Positions 38,391 through 48,797 of a stretch of DNA of 64,000 nucleotides are shown one piece after another. The notes below the pieces were generated by a model. The model had not been told where the DNA came from. It searched no databases and saw only the letters and a list, made by a program, of their open reading frames with translations. The stretch lies in assembly GCA_946803585.1 (NCBI GenBank), contig CAMPEQ010000011.1:62001-126000 (forward strand), written 5' to 3'. Source of the DNA: an uncultured Actinomycetes bacterium. Lineage in GTDB: Bacteria > Actinomycetota > Actinomycetes > S36-B12 > UBA10799. The translations under genes were made by a program, and so were the position numbers. Position 1 is the first letter of the stretch, and every line of letters begins with the position of its first letter.

Positions 38391-41300
38391 AGCCCAGCGA
38401 CGATCTCTGCGGCGCTAGGAAGATCGAGGAAGGTCTCGATCTCACCTCGCCGGACGTAGACAAAGACTCCGGCGATCTCATGCTCGGGAACCCCCGATAA
38501 CTGTGCCCAGGCCGCTCGATAGATGGCCAGCTGGGTGGGATCCGAGGTTGACCGCAGATTGGTCTTCCAGTCGACCACTTGCCAGCGACCCTCAACCAGG
38601 TAGACCGCATCGATCCGACCCTTGATGACCCGGCCGTCTATGACCAGTGAGAACGGGACCTCGACGGCGTGGGGTGTGCGCTCGGCGTAGGGCGTTGCCA
38701 AGAACCCAGCTTGGAGTTCGGCGAGCTCAGCATCACTAAATAGGTCCTCATCGAGGGCACCCGGAAGTTCCTCAAATAATGGTCGTTGTCCAAAGCGTTC
38801 CTCCACCCAGGTGTGAAAGGCCGTCCCCCGCGAAGCAGCCAGTGACGGTCGGCGCGGGAGAGGGCGTGCCTTCGACCGTAAGAATTCACTGGGGTTCCCT
38901 CGGGCTACGACTACGTCAGTCGCACTCATCGTTGCCGGTAGGACTGCGGCCGGTGAGACGTCAACGGTCTTGCGCTCAGCCAGTAGGACAGCGATATCCC
39001 GATCCCAGTTCGCGACCAACTCAGTCTCCGTTGCCGACAGCATCGGCTCTGAATCCGCTGGATCGGCTACGTCCGCTGAATCCGCTGCGATTCGGTCCAG
39101 GACTACCTTGACCGATCGATCTCGACGAGCCTTGGACGGTGTCGTCAAATCCGGTGGCCAGGAGAACGACGGCTCATCTTGTAGCGCCGGGTTCTGTTCA
39201 AACGTCGACGAGCTGACCCACGGGTCTTCGGGCACTTGCTCGACCAGGGTCTCGCGAGCCGCTTGGAGGTAACGCGAGGGTGCGCGTTGACGAGCTTGGG
39301 TAGGTCCCCACCAATGCCCTGAGGCCAGTAACAAGCGGGTAGGTCGAGTTGTTGCAACATAGGCAAGCCTGCGTTCCTCGGCCTCAGCATGGCTCTTCAT
39401 CCCATCCGCAAACTCGCTATGGCCAGATGTTCCGTGATCCCGTAGATCGACAAGTCGGTGTGCGTCGCCGCGTAAACGGTGCGGGATCTCACCCACAGCC
39501 GTCGTCCAGCGAGGTCTAGTACGCGAGGTCGGGAAGACTGCCTCGCTGAGAAACGGAACCGCAACTACGTCCCACTCCAAACCCTTTGCTTTGTGAACTG
39601 TTAGCAGCGTGACGCTCCCACCGGGTGCTGGGACATCTAGATCGGGGTCGCCGCCAAGCTCCTCCACCAAGTGCACCCACGACAGGAATCCAGTCAACGA
39701 CGTTCCCGATTGAACAGTGCAATAGCGATGGACCAGGTCCACAAAGCTGTTCATTGCAGCGAGACCACGGGTAGCTGGGGCGCTCTGCTGCCCACCGATG
39801 GAGCCGGTATCGCCCGTCATTGCGGCAAGCCGAACCTCCACATCAAGACCGATTGCGCCTACTACCCGCGCTACAAGCTCGGGTAGCGGAGCCCCCACGT
39901 GAGCGCGGAGCTTTTCCAGTTGGCTGTCCAGGGCGGCAAATCGCTCGCGGGCTTCCGGCGAGTACGAATAGCGCTCCGCTGGGCCCGGGTCGGTGAGAGC
40001 CTCGGCAAGACTTGGCAGCTCCGCGGGATCTGAACCATGTAAACCTGCCCGCAAATCAACTAAGTCTGATTGGGACTCCCCGGCGGACTCTGCGCTGCGC
40101 GTAAGTTCGACAGCACGTGACCCCAACAGCGATAGATCCCGAGGACCTATTCGCATTCGTGGGCCGACAAGTAGCCCCAGCATCGCTGGGTTGGCAGCCA
40201 GGTCGTCGAGTGCGCGCAAAACGTTCAACACATCACCCACCAACGGGTCAGCGAGGACGCCCTCGGTCGAACTCACTACCGCCGAGACGCCACGTGCATC
40301 CAGCGCTCGTTGTAGTGGATAGAAATCGCGGGTAGCGCGACACAAGATCGCAATATCGTCACAGGCGATCCCGGCCTGTACCTGCTCGGCGACCCGATCG
40401 GCCACCCAGTCGACCTCCTGCGCGTAGGTCTCATGCAGGGAGACGCGCACCCCGTCGCGACGGCTGAGCCCGTCTTCGGTGATCGCTGGTCGCAACGTGA
40501 CGACCTGAGACGACTCCGCCCGCAGCGGCTCGGCGATTTGATTGGCCACGGCTAGAACGTTGGCCCCCGACCGTTGACTAATACCGAGCTCGCGAATCGT
40601 GGCCGGGTGGCGTTCATCGAACCCAAACCGTCCGGGGAACTCCTCCATCGCTCCCGTGCTCGCACCTCGCCAGCCATAGATCGCTTGTAGCGGGTCCCCC
40701 ACTGCCGTGACCGAATGGCCGCGACCGAACAGTGACGACAGAAGTTCGGTTTGCACGATCGACGTGTCCTGGTACTCATCGAGCAGGACAAGCGAGTAGC
40801 GCTCCCGGATGATCTGTTGAACGTCAGAACGGCCCGCCAACTCGTTTCCGAACCGCAACAGATCCGCGAAGTCCAGTACGTCTTGTTGAGCTTTGCGTGA
40901 TCGCACGTCCTCGACCAGATACGACAGTTGTTGGCGGCGCAGCGCAACGGCCCGCATCTCCCGGTCCTTAGCGACCGTCTTAGAAAGACCATCGATGCGC
41001 GCAACCACACCACTGTCGAACTCACGCAATTGTTCAGGAGACACAGCGTGTTCGGCTAGTTGCTGATCGAGACTGACGATCGAGGTCACCACCGAGTGGA
41101 TCGAGTTGCTTTGATCGGTCAACGTTCGGCGGGTGTTGATTAGCTCTCGATAGACCATGTGGGCTGTCTCATTGTCTGCGAGTAGACGCGCGCCCGGTTC
41201 GATCCCAATCCGCAACCCATGTTCAGCAACCAACTGGTGAGCGAATGCGTGGTACGTCGAGACGGTGGGCTGCGCCTGCTCGAGGGCAACCTGCGTGCCA

Positions 41301-41593
41301 TGCGCGTACTCGCGTGCAGCTCCACCAAAGAACCGGTCGAGTAGCGAACGAACCCGAGAACCGAACTCGGCCGCGGCTTTGCTCGTAAAGGTCAACCCGA
41401 GGATCGACTCCGGCTCAACGTGGCCGACTGCAACGGCCCACAACACCCTGGCTGCCATTACCGTGGTCTTTCCTGAGCCGGCTCCAGCGACCACAAGCAG
41501 CGGTTCGGTCAAATCCTCGGTCACCGCATCGAGCTGCTCGGGCGACATCTGGAAGCCAAGGATGTCGCACAGTTGGGATTCATCGAAAGCCAT
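38387..41593 (-). CDS. adnB: AdnB-like helicase-nuclease subunit
   Basis: UvrD/PcrA-type SF1 helicase fused to a RecB-family nuclease, 1068 residues; with AdnA it resects double-strand breaks. Walker A is VAGAGSGKTT (about residues 37-44), motif II LLDEYQDTSIVQ, and motif VI lies in RRLAYVATTRPT. The nuclease core is VIKGRIDAVYLVEGRWQ then VVDWKTNLRS. The ATG at 41593 overlaps the adnA TGA (TGATG) and follows GGAGGGGAGGAA, settling the start over a longer frame. The pair and its order match mycobacterial Rv3202c-Rv3201c. Confidence 0.93.
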   Translation of the reverse strand: MAFDESQLCDILGFQMSPEQLDAVTEDLTEPLLVVAGAGSGKTTVMAARVLWAVAVGHVEPESILGLTFTSKAAAEFGSRVRSLLDRFFGGAAREYAHGTQVALEQAQPTVSTYHAFAHQLVAEHGLRIGIEPGARLLADNETAHMVYRELINTRRTLTDQSNSIHSVVTSIVSLDQQLAEHAVSPEQLREFDSGVVARIDGLSKTVAKDREMRAVALRRQQLSYLVEDVRSRKAQQDVLDFADLLRFGNELAGRSDVQQIIRERYSLVLLDEYQDTSIVQTELLSSLFGRGHSVTAVGDPLQAIYGWRGASTGAMEEFPGRFGFDERHPATIRELGISQRSGANVLAVANQIAEPLRAESSQVVTLRPAITEDGLSRRDGVRVSLHETYAQEVDWVADRVAEQVQAGIACDDIAILCRATRDFYPLQRALDARGVSAVVSSTEGVLADPLVGDVLNVLRALDDLAANPAMLGLLVGPRMRIGPRDLSLLGSRAVELTRSAESAGESQSDLVDLRAGLHGSDPAELPSLAEALTDPGPAERYSYSPEARERFAALDSQLEKLRAHVGAPLPELVARVVGAIGLDVEVRLAAMTGDTGSIGGQQSAPATRGLAAMNSFVDLVHRYCTVQSGTSLTGFLSWVHLVEELGGDPDLDVPAPGGSVTLLTVHKAKGLEWDVVAVPFLSEAVFPTSRTRPRWTTAVGEIPHRLRGDAHRLVDLRDHGTSGHSEFADGMKSHAEAEERRLAYVATTRPTRLLLASGHWWGPTQARQRAPSRYLQAARETLVEQVPEDPWVSSSTFEQNPALQDEPSFSWPPDLTTPSKARRDRSVKVVLDRIAADSADVADPADSEPMLSATETELVANWDRDIAVLLAERKTVDVSPAAVLPATMSATDVVVARGNPSEFLRSKARPLPRRPSLAASRGTAFHTWVEERFGQRPLFEELPGALDEDLFSDAELAELQAGFLATPYAERTPHAVEVPFSLVIDGRVIKGRIDAVYLVEGRWQVVDWKTNLRSTSDPTQLAIYRAAWAQLSGVPEHEIAGVFVYVRRGEIETFLDLPSAAEIVAGL

Positions 41594-44500
41594 CAGTTCC
41601 TCCCCTCCGGTCGTTGCGCGGGACAAATCTGGGCGAAGGTACAGGTACGACATTGGGTCTGGCTGGGATTCGGCGCGAAGTCCTCATTCCGAATAGTCTT
41701 GACTGCAAGGGCTAGTGAGTCCCGCACCTGCTGTGGATCAATCGCGCCTTGTTCCTGAACCTTGGGTAGGTCCGCGCCAGCTACCCCGACACGCAGTTGA
41801 ACAAGCTCAGCACCACCCACTGGCGCCGGTTGCGCATCGTCATCGCAAAAAGCACCCTCATGGGCGACTACTTGGTAGAGCGAAAGCTGACGGTGCTCGG
41901 CGACAGCAGACGATGAGATCGCGTTTCGTTGGGTCTTTAAGTCAACAATGTGCAGCTGTCCATCCGCATCAGACTCGAGACGATCGACGACTCCGGATAC
42001 GACAACCTGCTCGCCGCCAACGTCCACCTCCTGCTCGAACTTGATCTCGCTACCCAAGACGGTGCGATCAGGCCGAGCGACCTGCCAGTTCGTGAACCGT
42101 CGAACCGCCGCAATTGCCTCGTCGAGCTCTGCACGCGCTTGCCACGTGGCGGGATAGCCCATTGATCCCCAGATCTGTTCAAGCTCTTCACTGAGGTCAT
42201 CGCCCCTGGGCTCGAGGCGCCCGCGGGTGATTGCATCTGCAACGGCATGCACGACGGTTCCGAACGCAGTCGCTGGTCCGCTGGGAACCTGAGCTCGAAC
42301 CTCGTGTTCCAGGAACCATCGAAGGGAGCAACGCTCAATGGAATCCCAGCTCGAACCTGAAATACGAACTGGTTGATCACTAGGCCGCACCGGTTGCTGA
42401 CTCTGGGTCCAGTCGTGGATACCCCACCAAGTCGAGGGATGCGCCGATCGAACGCCAGCGGCAGCGAGCGCCGCTAACCGATCTGCGGCGGCCGTCTTGA
42501 GTGGACCGCTCGCCGATTCCGATTCCACGGTCGCCCGCAACTCAGCCACAAGTCCGGCGAGATTGAGACCCGCCACAGCCAGCCCCGATACGTGAGTGCG
42601 AACCACCGAATCATCAGCGCCAACCTCCTCGAGGAATCGTGAGGGTTCCAGGCCACAACGGGCGCCCGGATCGGAACTCTCGACAGCCGTTACCACCAAC
42701 TGTTGACTCGCGCGGGTGCAGGCGACATAGAACAACCGCCTATCTGCCTCAAGTAGTTCTTGAATGGTCGGAGCAGAGTCGATCCCGGTGTCGCTTAGGC
42801 GCTCCGGGGTCAACAGCGACGATCGATGGCTCAGATCTGGCCACGTGCTCTCTTGTGCTCCGGCAACGAATACGACTGGCCACTGTCGTCCCTTAGCTGA
42901 ATGCGCGGTAACAACGCTCACGAGGTCGCCGTGGTCGGAATCGCTCGTACCCGCGGCTCCCAAGTCGGAAAAGTCCTGCTCGCGCAGGTCACGCACCCAC
43001 GTACGTATTCCGGCGACACCAGTGAGGTCAGCTCCGAGGTTCTGACTGAGATCGAAGAGTCGGATGACCGAATCCAAGTCGCGATTCGCCGTCGCACCAC
43101 TACGACCCGGCCGTGTCGAGCTTGCGAATAGCCGATCTGCCCAATCCGTTGCTGACCAGACTGCCCAAAGGATCTCACTGACGGAATCACCCTTTTCAGC
43201 TGCGTCCCGTACCTGCTCCACAATCGCGACTAGGCGTTGGAATGCCATCAGCCCGACTAAACCAGGGTGCTCCGCAGGCTGATCTTGCCCGTTCTGGTCG
43301 ATGGGATCGACCACGGAAGGATCTACCAAGCACGCGCGTATCAACTCATCGGAAGCGACTCGCTTGCTATCCAAACCGTTGACCATCCGTACCCTGCTAC
43401 GCAAACTCCGCACTAAGCCACGCAAGCCGATCGCATTGACCGACATCGGCGCCGAACTAAGCAGCGCCCGCGCGCTTTCAGCTGATAGCGAGCTTGGGTC
43501 AACTGCCCACTGCAGAACCGTCAGGAGCCAGTTCACGGCTCGATTACCGGCAAGCGATTCGCTAGCGGAGTCGATAGTGACCGGAATCCCAGCACTATCG
43601 AGCGCGTGCTGAAGGCTCGGCACATCGGTCCTTGAGCGCACAATCACAGCGATATCCGACCAACTCACCACGTCACCGTGGAGCCGAGCTCGGCGGATTC
43701 GATCGGCAATTCCGCCTGCTTGGGCAGCGACTGAATCGAATGTGAGGACTTCGACCTCATCGCGAAGCGCGCTAACGTAGCGCGGCGCCCGATGATCTCG
43801 GCGAACCTCGCCCGGCAATGTGCCCAGACCCACCCGGGAAATCACCCGCTGACTTGCCGCGCCGATCGATGAACCGAACCGCCGTACATCGCGCAGCACT
43901 ACTACTGGCGCTAATGATCCGTCCGCAGTTGGGAAGTCCTCGCGGAACCTAAGGATCCCGTCGACGTCGGCCCCCCGAAAGCCGTAGATCGCCTGGTCGG
44001 GATCCCCCACAACCACCAAGGTCGATGTTGGCGTCGTGAGGGCCTGTAGGAGCTGGACTTGTGCGTAGTCAGTGTCTTGATACTCGTCGACATAGATCGC
44101 CGAGTACCTGTCCCTGAGCTGCCCACAGACGCCCGGATCAGTCACAATCGCTACCGCCCGAGCGATCAGTTCCGAATAGTCCAACACACCGAGCGCTTCG
44201 AATACATCGAGATACTCGCCAAGGAAGTCGGCCAGTGCCTCCCATTCGGGCATACTCGCGTTCCGCGCGACATTCGCCAACTCCTCGGGGCCAAAACCGA
44301 GCAACTGAGCCCGACTGAGCAATAGGCGCACTTGCTTAGCCAAGCCGGCAGTTCCAACAGCGGCCGCCAACTCAGGAGGCCACGGCACACGACCCTCCTT
44401 AACGGCGAAGGTGAGAAGTTCGCGTAGCCGCTGCTCTTGTTCCGCTCCGCCGAGGAGCCGAGGAGCACGACCAAACGAGTCCTTAGCTCCGAACTCACGC

Positions 44501-44826
44501 ACGATGGCATAGGCCAACGAATGGAAAGTCGCCACAGTAGGCAGCAGCCCCTCGCCGAGAGTTGCGGCTAGGCGCTCACGCAAATCCGCTGCGGCTGCTT
44601 TGCTAAAGGTGAGCACCAATGAGCTCGAGTCCCAAGATCGGGCAGCGACGGCGGCGGTCAGTGCCGTCGTTTTGCCTGTTCCGGGTCCGGCGAGACAAAG
44701 TAGAGGCCCGCCCGAATGCTCAATCACTCGAGTTTGGGCAGCATCGGGCTCGAATGCCGCTCCACCGGCTTGATTTCGAGAGATCCCGGTCACCACGAGC
44801 AAGACACAACCATGCGGGACTGACAT
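41593..44826 (-). CDS. adnA: AdnA-like helicase-nuclease subunit
   Basis: 1077-residue partner of AdnB. Walker A is LAGPGTGKTTAL (about residues 47-54), motif II IYVDEYQDTDYAQ, and motif VI lies near DRRLFYVACTRASQQ. The C-terminal nuclease has SGVVDRLESDADG and HIVDLKTQRN. An Fe-S cluster is predicted from CSLRWFLEH together with CRTCTFAQICPA, the Cys pattern of AddB-type nucleases. It faces the flippase-like gene across 30 bases. A shorter start at GTG 44793 (VTGISRNQ) is possible. Confidence 0.92.
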   Translation of the reverse strand: MSVPHGCVLLVVTGISRNQAGGAAFEPDAAQTRVIEHSGGPLLCLAGPGTGKTTALTAAVAARSWDSSSLVLTFSKAAAADLRERLAATLGEGLLPTVATFHSLAYAIVREFGAKDSFGRAPRLLGGAEQEQRLRELLTFAVKEGRVPWPPELAAAVGTAGLAKQVRLLLSRAQLLGFGPEELANVARNASMPEWEALADFLGEYLDVFEALGVLDYSELIARAVAIVTDPGVCGQLRDRYSAIYVDEYQDTDYAQVQLLQALTTPTSTLVVVGDPDQAIYGFRGADVDGILRFREDFPTADGSLAPVVVLRDVRRFGSSIGAASQRVISRVGLGTLPGEVRRDHRAPRYVSALRDEVEVLTFDSVAAQAGGIADRIRRARLHGDVVSWSDIAVIVRSRTDVPSLQHALDSAGIPVTIDSASESLAGNRAVNWLLTVLQWAVDPSSLSAESARALLSSAPMSVNAIGLRGLVRSLRSRVRMVNGLDSKRVASDELIRACLVDPSVVDPIDQNGQDQPAEHPGLVGLMAFQRLVAIVEQVRDAAEKGDSVSEILWAVWSATDWADRLFASSTRPGRSGATANRDLDSVIRLFDLSQNLGADLTGVAGIRTWVRDLREQDFSDLGAAGTSDSDHGDLVSVVTAHSAKGRQWPVVFVAGAQESTWPDLSHRSSLLTPERLSDTGIDSAPTIQELLEADRRLFYVACTRASQQLVVTAVESSDPGARCGLEPSRFLEEVGADDSVVRTHVSGLAVAGLNLAGLVAELRATVESESASGPLKTAAADRLAALAAAGVRSAHPSTWWGIHDWTQSQQPVRPSDQPVRISGSSWDSIERCSLRWFLEHEVRAQVPSGPATAFGTVVHAVADAITRGRLEPRGDDLSEELEQIWGSMGYPATWQARAELDEAIAAVRRFTNWQVARPDRTVLGSEIKFEQEVDVGGEQVVVSGVVDRLESDADGQLHIVDLKTQRNAISSSAVAEHRQLSLYQVVAHEGAFCDDDAQPAPVGGAELVQLRVGVAGADLPKVQEQGAIDPQQVRDSLALAVKTIRNEDFAPNPSQTQCRTCTFAQICPAQRPEGRN

Positions 44827-44856
44827 TGGTGTCGTTCATCTGCGACGATCCACTAC

Positions 44857-47454
44857 GTGTCGGATTTTCGTGACGAAGTTCCACCTGAGGAGGATCAACC
44901 TCAGGTGAGCTCAACTGGGGCCTCCCAAAGCGGAGGCGACTTCCCAAACGATCCACACCTGCTCTTTCGAACCGACCATCCGGGTCACCCCAGCGAGGAT
45001 GAACTCATCCTTGGTAGCCAGGAGTCGCAGACCTCAGATGCCGCCGCCAGTGCATCCAGGGCCGCTAGTGCGGAACGTCGGGCGATGTCCGGGGGCTCCA
45101 CGCTCGTCATCGAAGGCGACGTTATTCCGCGCCGACTCCGCAGGCCTGCCGACCTCATGCGCTTTGCCATTGCGTTGGCGCTGGCCGGTCTACTACTTGC
45201 CGGAGCGTTCTTTGCCTCGGGCGCGGCCAGCGGACTTGAGCGAGATATCGCCGCCGCCTCAGTCAACCTGCCAGACCCGATCGTCTTCCTTGCAAACCTC
45301 ATCTCCTTTGTCGGCGTCCTGATTTTGCCGGTTGCCGCAACCATTGATCTGCTGGTCCGCAAACGCGGCCGCCAACTCCTCGAGGCATTCGCCACACTGG
45401 CTTTCACGATCTTGCTCATGTGGCTCGCAGCCCTGTGGATTCAGCATGCCGAGTCCGCCCAGTTACTCGTTGCTCTCACTGGCCGACCCACCCCCGGCGT
45501 GGTCCTGCCACTCAACGCGGTCCTTGCCGGGCTCGTGGCGTTCATTACGGTCGCTCGGCTCTTCGACCGAACCAGATGGGCGATTTCCTGCACCCTGCTG
45601 GTGTTCGCGATCATTTTGGCCAACATCATCAGTGGCGGTATCACTGTCGCTGCCCTCGGCCTATCTGCCCTCGTCGGCTGGTCTCTAGGACTACTCGCTC
45701 GATACGCGCTAGGCACGCCTACTACGCGACCATCTGGCCTCGAGGTGGCCTCGGCGTTGGAATCCTCCGGCTTCCCACTGACCGTCCTACGCGCATCCCA
45801 CGAGACCGAGGGTGGGCGGCGCTATTCAGCGACTACTCGTACCGGGGAGCGAATGGAGGTGCTCGTACTCGATCGCGACCTCGAGGGTGCTGGGTTGTTG
45901 CGCGGCGCATGGCGATCGCTACGTCTGCGTGATGACGACGGGATGTCCGGCTTCTCGATGCGCAGCCGCCTCGAGCATGCAGCCTTGCAGTCCTACGCCT
46001 CACAGGCTGCCGGCGCTCCGGTGCCACGTTTGGAGGCCGTGGCCGCAGTCGGTCCCGACGCCGCAGCCTTGGCCTATGCCCGCCTCGATGGCCGGACCTT
46101 CTCCGAGCTTGGTGGTTCGCTAAGCGATAAGGACCTCGATAGTGCCTGGCGGGCTATGCGCACCCTGCATGATTCGGGAATCTCCCACCGAGCCCTGCAC
46201 GCCGAGCACCTGTTGCTGGACGTCAACGGCGGCGTGTGGCTACTCGACCCGGAAGATGGCTCGATCGGTGCCGGAGATGTCGCCGAGCGTCTCGACACCG
46301 CCGAGTTGCTTTGTACGTTGGCGATGCTGACTGACCCCGACCGAGCTATCGCCTCCGCACGGCGGGTGCTGGGCACACCTCGACTCGTGAAGGCGCTGCC
46401 CGTCCTGCAACCCGTTGCCCTGACATCAGTCACCCGGCGAGCGATCAAGCGCCGCAAAGACGTCCTTGTGACCTTGCGCGAATCACTTGAAGAGCTAGCT
46501 CCCGACGGCAAGGCCGAGGAGATCAACGTCGAGCGGCTGCGACCTCGGACGATTCTGACGGTTGTCGCTGGAACGATTGCTGCCTACATCCTGCTCATCC
46601 AACTCGGTTCGATCGACCTCCTCACCCTCATCACCCAAGCCAATTGGTGGCTGGGCTTGGTGGCGCTACTGCTATCGGCCGCGACTTACCTCGGGGCTGC
46701 GATGTCGGTCGAGGGATTCGTACCGGAGCATCTGAGCTTTCCTCGAACCGTCCAGGCCCAACTTGCCGCCTCATTTGCGACTTTGGTTTCGCCCCCGACG
46801 CTTGGCGCCGTTGGCGTCAACATTCGTTACCTGCAAAAGAGCGGGGTCCATCCCGCGCTCGCTGCGGCAAGTATCGGTGTCTCGCAGGTCATGGCCTTCG
46901 TGATGCACATCCTGCTCGTCATCGGGTTCGGAATCATCGCCGGTACACAGAAGGACCTGTCGATCTCACCGCCTGCCTGGGCGATTGTCGTCGGGGTCAT
47001 TTTCTTAGTCGCTCTCATCGGTGTCTTCCTCGTGCCCTGGACCCGGAACTGGGCGCAACAACGAGTCCGCCCGATCCTGGTTCAAGTTGGACCACGATTG
47101 CTGACGCTGGCGCAAACGCCCACCAAGCTAGCGACGGGTATCGGCGGCTTCCTCGTACTCAATATTGGCTACTGCCTGTGCCTACTTGCCTGTGTGCGGG
47201 CCTTCGGCGGTGGCGGAGAATGGGCCGCAATCTGTGTCGTCTACTTGGTTGGAGCCACCGTCGGTCAGGTCGCCCCAACTCCGGGTGGACTCGGCGCTGT
47301 CGAGGCGGCCCTCACCGCCGGACTTGTTGGTGTCGGCGTAGATACCGGAGTTGCCCTGTCGGCGGTGCTGCTCTTCCGGATCTTCACGTTCTGGCTGCCG
47401 ACAATCCCCGGTTGGTTCTCGTTCAACAACTTGCTAAAGCGAGACCTTCTCTAA
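44857..47454 (+). CDS. Flippase-like (LPG synthase TM) protein with embedded degenerate kinase domain
   Basis: 865 residues. A disordered acidic N-terminus (~85 residues) precedes several membrane helices. A cytoplasmic domain (about 300-560) follows with kinase/phosphotransferase-like elements: SHRALHAEHLLLDVNG near 444 resembles a catalytic loop and WLLDPEDG near 462 replaces DFG with DPE. The C-terminal membrane block (about 565-860) is the lysylphosphatidylglycerol-synthase/flippase-like region, including AAMSVEGFVPEHLSF, SPPTLGAVGVNIRYLQKSG and APTPGGLGAVEAALTAGL. It has no aminoacyl-transferase domain. It is likely a lipid-linked transport or modification protein regulated by a pseudokinase. 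Confidence 0.8.
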   Translation: MSDFRDEVPPEEDQPQVSSTGASQSGGDFPNDPHLLFRTDHPGHPSEDELILGSQESQTSDAAASASRAASAERRAMSGGSTLVIEGDVIPRRLRRPADLMRFAIALALAGLLLAGAFFASGAASGLERDIAAASVNLPDPIVFLANLISFVGVLILPVAATIDLLVRKRGRQLLEAFATLAFTILLMWLAALWIQHAESAQLLVALTGRPTPGVVLPLNAVLAGLVAFITVARLFDRTRWAISCTLLVFAIILANIISGGITVAALGLSALVGWSLGLLARYALGTPTTRPSGLEVASALESSGFPLTVLRASHETEGGRRYSATTRTGERMEVLVLDRDLEGAGLLRGAWRSLRLRDDDGMSGFSMRSRLEHAALQSYASQAAGAPVPRLEAVAAVGPDAAALAYARLDGRTFSELGGSLSDKDLDSAWRAMRTLHDSGISHRALHAEHLLLDVNGGVWLLDPEDGSIGAGDVAERLDTAELLCTLAMLTDPDRAIASARRVLGTPRLVKALPVLQPVALTSVTRRAIKRRKDVLVTLRESLEELAPDGKAEEINVERLRPRTILTVVAGTIAAYILLIQLGSIDLLTLITQANWWLGLVALLLSAATYLGAAMSVEGFVPEHLSFPRTVQAQLAASFATLVSPPTLGAVGVNIRYLQKSGVHPALAAASIGVSQVMAFVMHILLVIGFGIIAGTQKDLSISPPAWAIVVGVIFLVALIGVFLVPWTRNWAQQRVRPILVQVGPRLLTLAQTPTKLATGIGGFLVLNIGYCLCLLACVRAFGGGGEWAAICVVYLVGATVGQVAPTPGGLGAVEAALTAGLVGVGVDTGVALSAVLLFRIFTFWLPTIPGWFSFNNLLKRDLL

Positions 47455-47465
47455 GGCTGCTACAC

Positions 47466-48638
47466 CTAGTACGTGGGCTGCGAGGGATCAATCTGATTGA
47501 CCCAAGCCGCTACCCCACCACCAACGTGAACTGCATCGGAAAATCCAGCGGACTTCACCAGTGCCAGCACCTCAGCCGAGCGCACACCGGACTTGCAGTA
47601 GATCACCGTTTGCTTGTCCTGTGGGAGCTTGGAAAGCGCATCACCCATCAAGAACTCGCCCTTCGGGATCAGTTCAGCACCGGGGATTCGCGAGATATCC
47701 CACTCGTTCGGTTCGCGAACATCCACGAGCACAAAGTTCGCGTCACCGGACTCGCGTTCATCAAGCATCTTCTCTAGATCGCGAACCGAGATCGTTGAAC
47801 CCTTGGCCGCATCCGCAGCATCGTCAGAGATCGCGCCACAGAACGCTTCATAGTCGATGAGTTCAGTCGGCAACTCCCCTGCTGGATCCTTTCGGATCTT
47901 CAAGGTCCGGTATGACATCTCTAGGGCGTCGTAGACCATGAGGCGGCCAATCAGCGGCTCACCAATGCCAGTAATCAGCTTGATCGCCTCTGTTCCCATG
48001 ATGGCCCCGATCGAGGCACACAACACGCCAAGAACACCACCCTCGGCACACGAGGGAACCATCCCCGGCGGCGGCGGTTCTGGGTAGAGGTCGCGGTAGT
48101 TCGGACCATGTTCGGCCCAGAACACGCTTGCCTGGCCCTCGAAGCGGTAGATGGAACCCCAGACATAGGGCTTTCCAAGGATGACGGCCGCATCGTTGAC
48201 GAGGTAGCGCGTCGCGAAGTTGTCGGTGCCATCGACGATCAGGTCGTACTGGCCAAAGATCTCAAATGCGTTCTCCTCATCAAGTCGATCAGGGTGAAGA
48301 ACAACATTCACGTATGGGTTGATCTCGCGCACGGAATCTCGCGCTGATTCGCCCTTGGGTCGCCCGATATCGCTCTGCCCATGGATCACCTGGCGCTGCA
48401 GGTTCGACTCATCGACCTCGTCGAACTCGATAATTCCTAGCGTGCCGATTCCGGCCGCAGCCAAGTACAACAACGCCGGGCTACCTAGACCACCAGCGCC
48501 AACAACCAGTACCCGCGCATTCTTCATCCGCTTCTGGCCATCCATTCCAACCTCAGGAATGATGATGTGGCGGCTATAACGGCGAACCTCATCGACCGAC
48601 AGCGACTCGGCAGGCTCAACCAGCGGTGGTAATGACAC
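47466..48638 (-). CDS. moeZ: Adenylyltransferase/sulfurtransferase MoeZ
   Basis: 390 residues with an N-terminal ThiF/MoeB domain (VLVVGAGGLGSPALLYLAAA for ATP, NLQRQVIHGQSDIG, and PSCAEGGVLGVLCA with the conserved Cys). A C-terminal rhodanese domain has the persulfide Cys in VIYCKSGVRSAEVL. MoeZ adenylates and thiocarboxylates ubiquitin-like sulfur carriers for molybdopterin, thiamine, cysteine or tRNA thiolation. GTG 48638 (SLPPLVEP) behind GGAG is the usual family start; a longer frame reaches 48671. It converges on the flippase-like gene. Confidence 0.93.
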   Translation of the reverse strand: MSLPPLVEPAESLSVDEVRRYSRHIIIPEVGMDGQKRMKNARVLVVGAGGLGSPALLYLAAAGIGTLGIIEFDEVDESNLQRQVIHGQSDIGRPKGESARDSVREINPYVNVVLHPDRLDEENAFEIFGQYDLIVDGTDNFATRYLVNDAAVILGKPYVWGSIYRFEGQASVFWAEHGPNYRDLYPEPPPPGMVPSCAEGGVLGVLCASIGAIMGTEAIKLITGIGEPLIGRLMVYDALEMSYRTLKIRKDPAGELPTELIDYEAFCGAISDDAADAAKGSTISVRDLEKMLDERESGDANFVLVDVREPNEWDISRIPGAELIPKGEFLMGDALSKLPQDKQTVIYCKSGVRSAEVLALVKSAGFSDAVHVGGGVAAWVNQIDPSQPTY

Positions 48639-48797
48639 GACTAACTCCGTTGTTCGTCTTGGTGTTTCCATTGACAGTAATGGTGCGGTGCGCAGCAGCC
48701 AATGCTAAGCACTCGCGATCCTGCCCGACACAACGGTCTGGGGCCCAAAGATGTTCCCGACCGGCAAATCGACCCGGCGAGAACCAAGTTTGCCGAT

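Noticed and set aside
41593-41653. Longer N-terminus for AdnB starting at 41653
   Set aside because: It would overlap the adnA 3' end by 60 bases, while the ATG at 41593 has an excellent ribosome site and the usual stop-start overlap.
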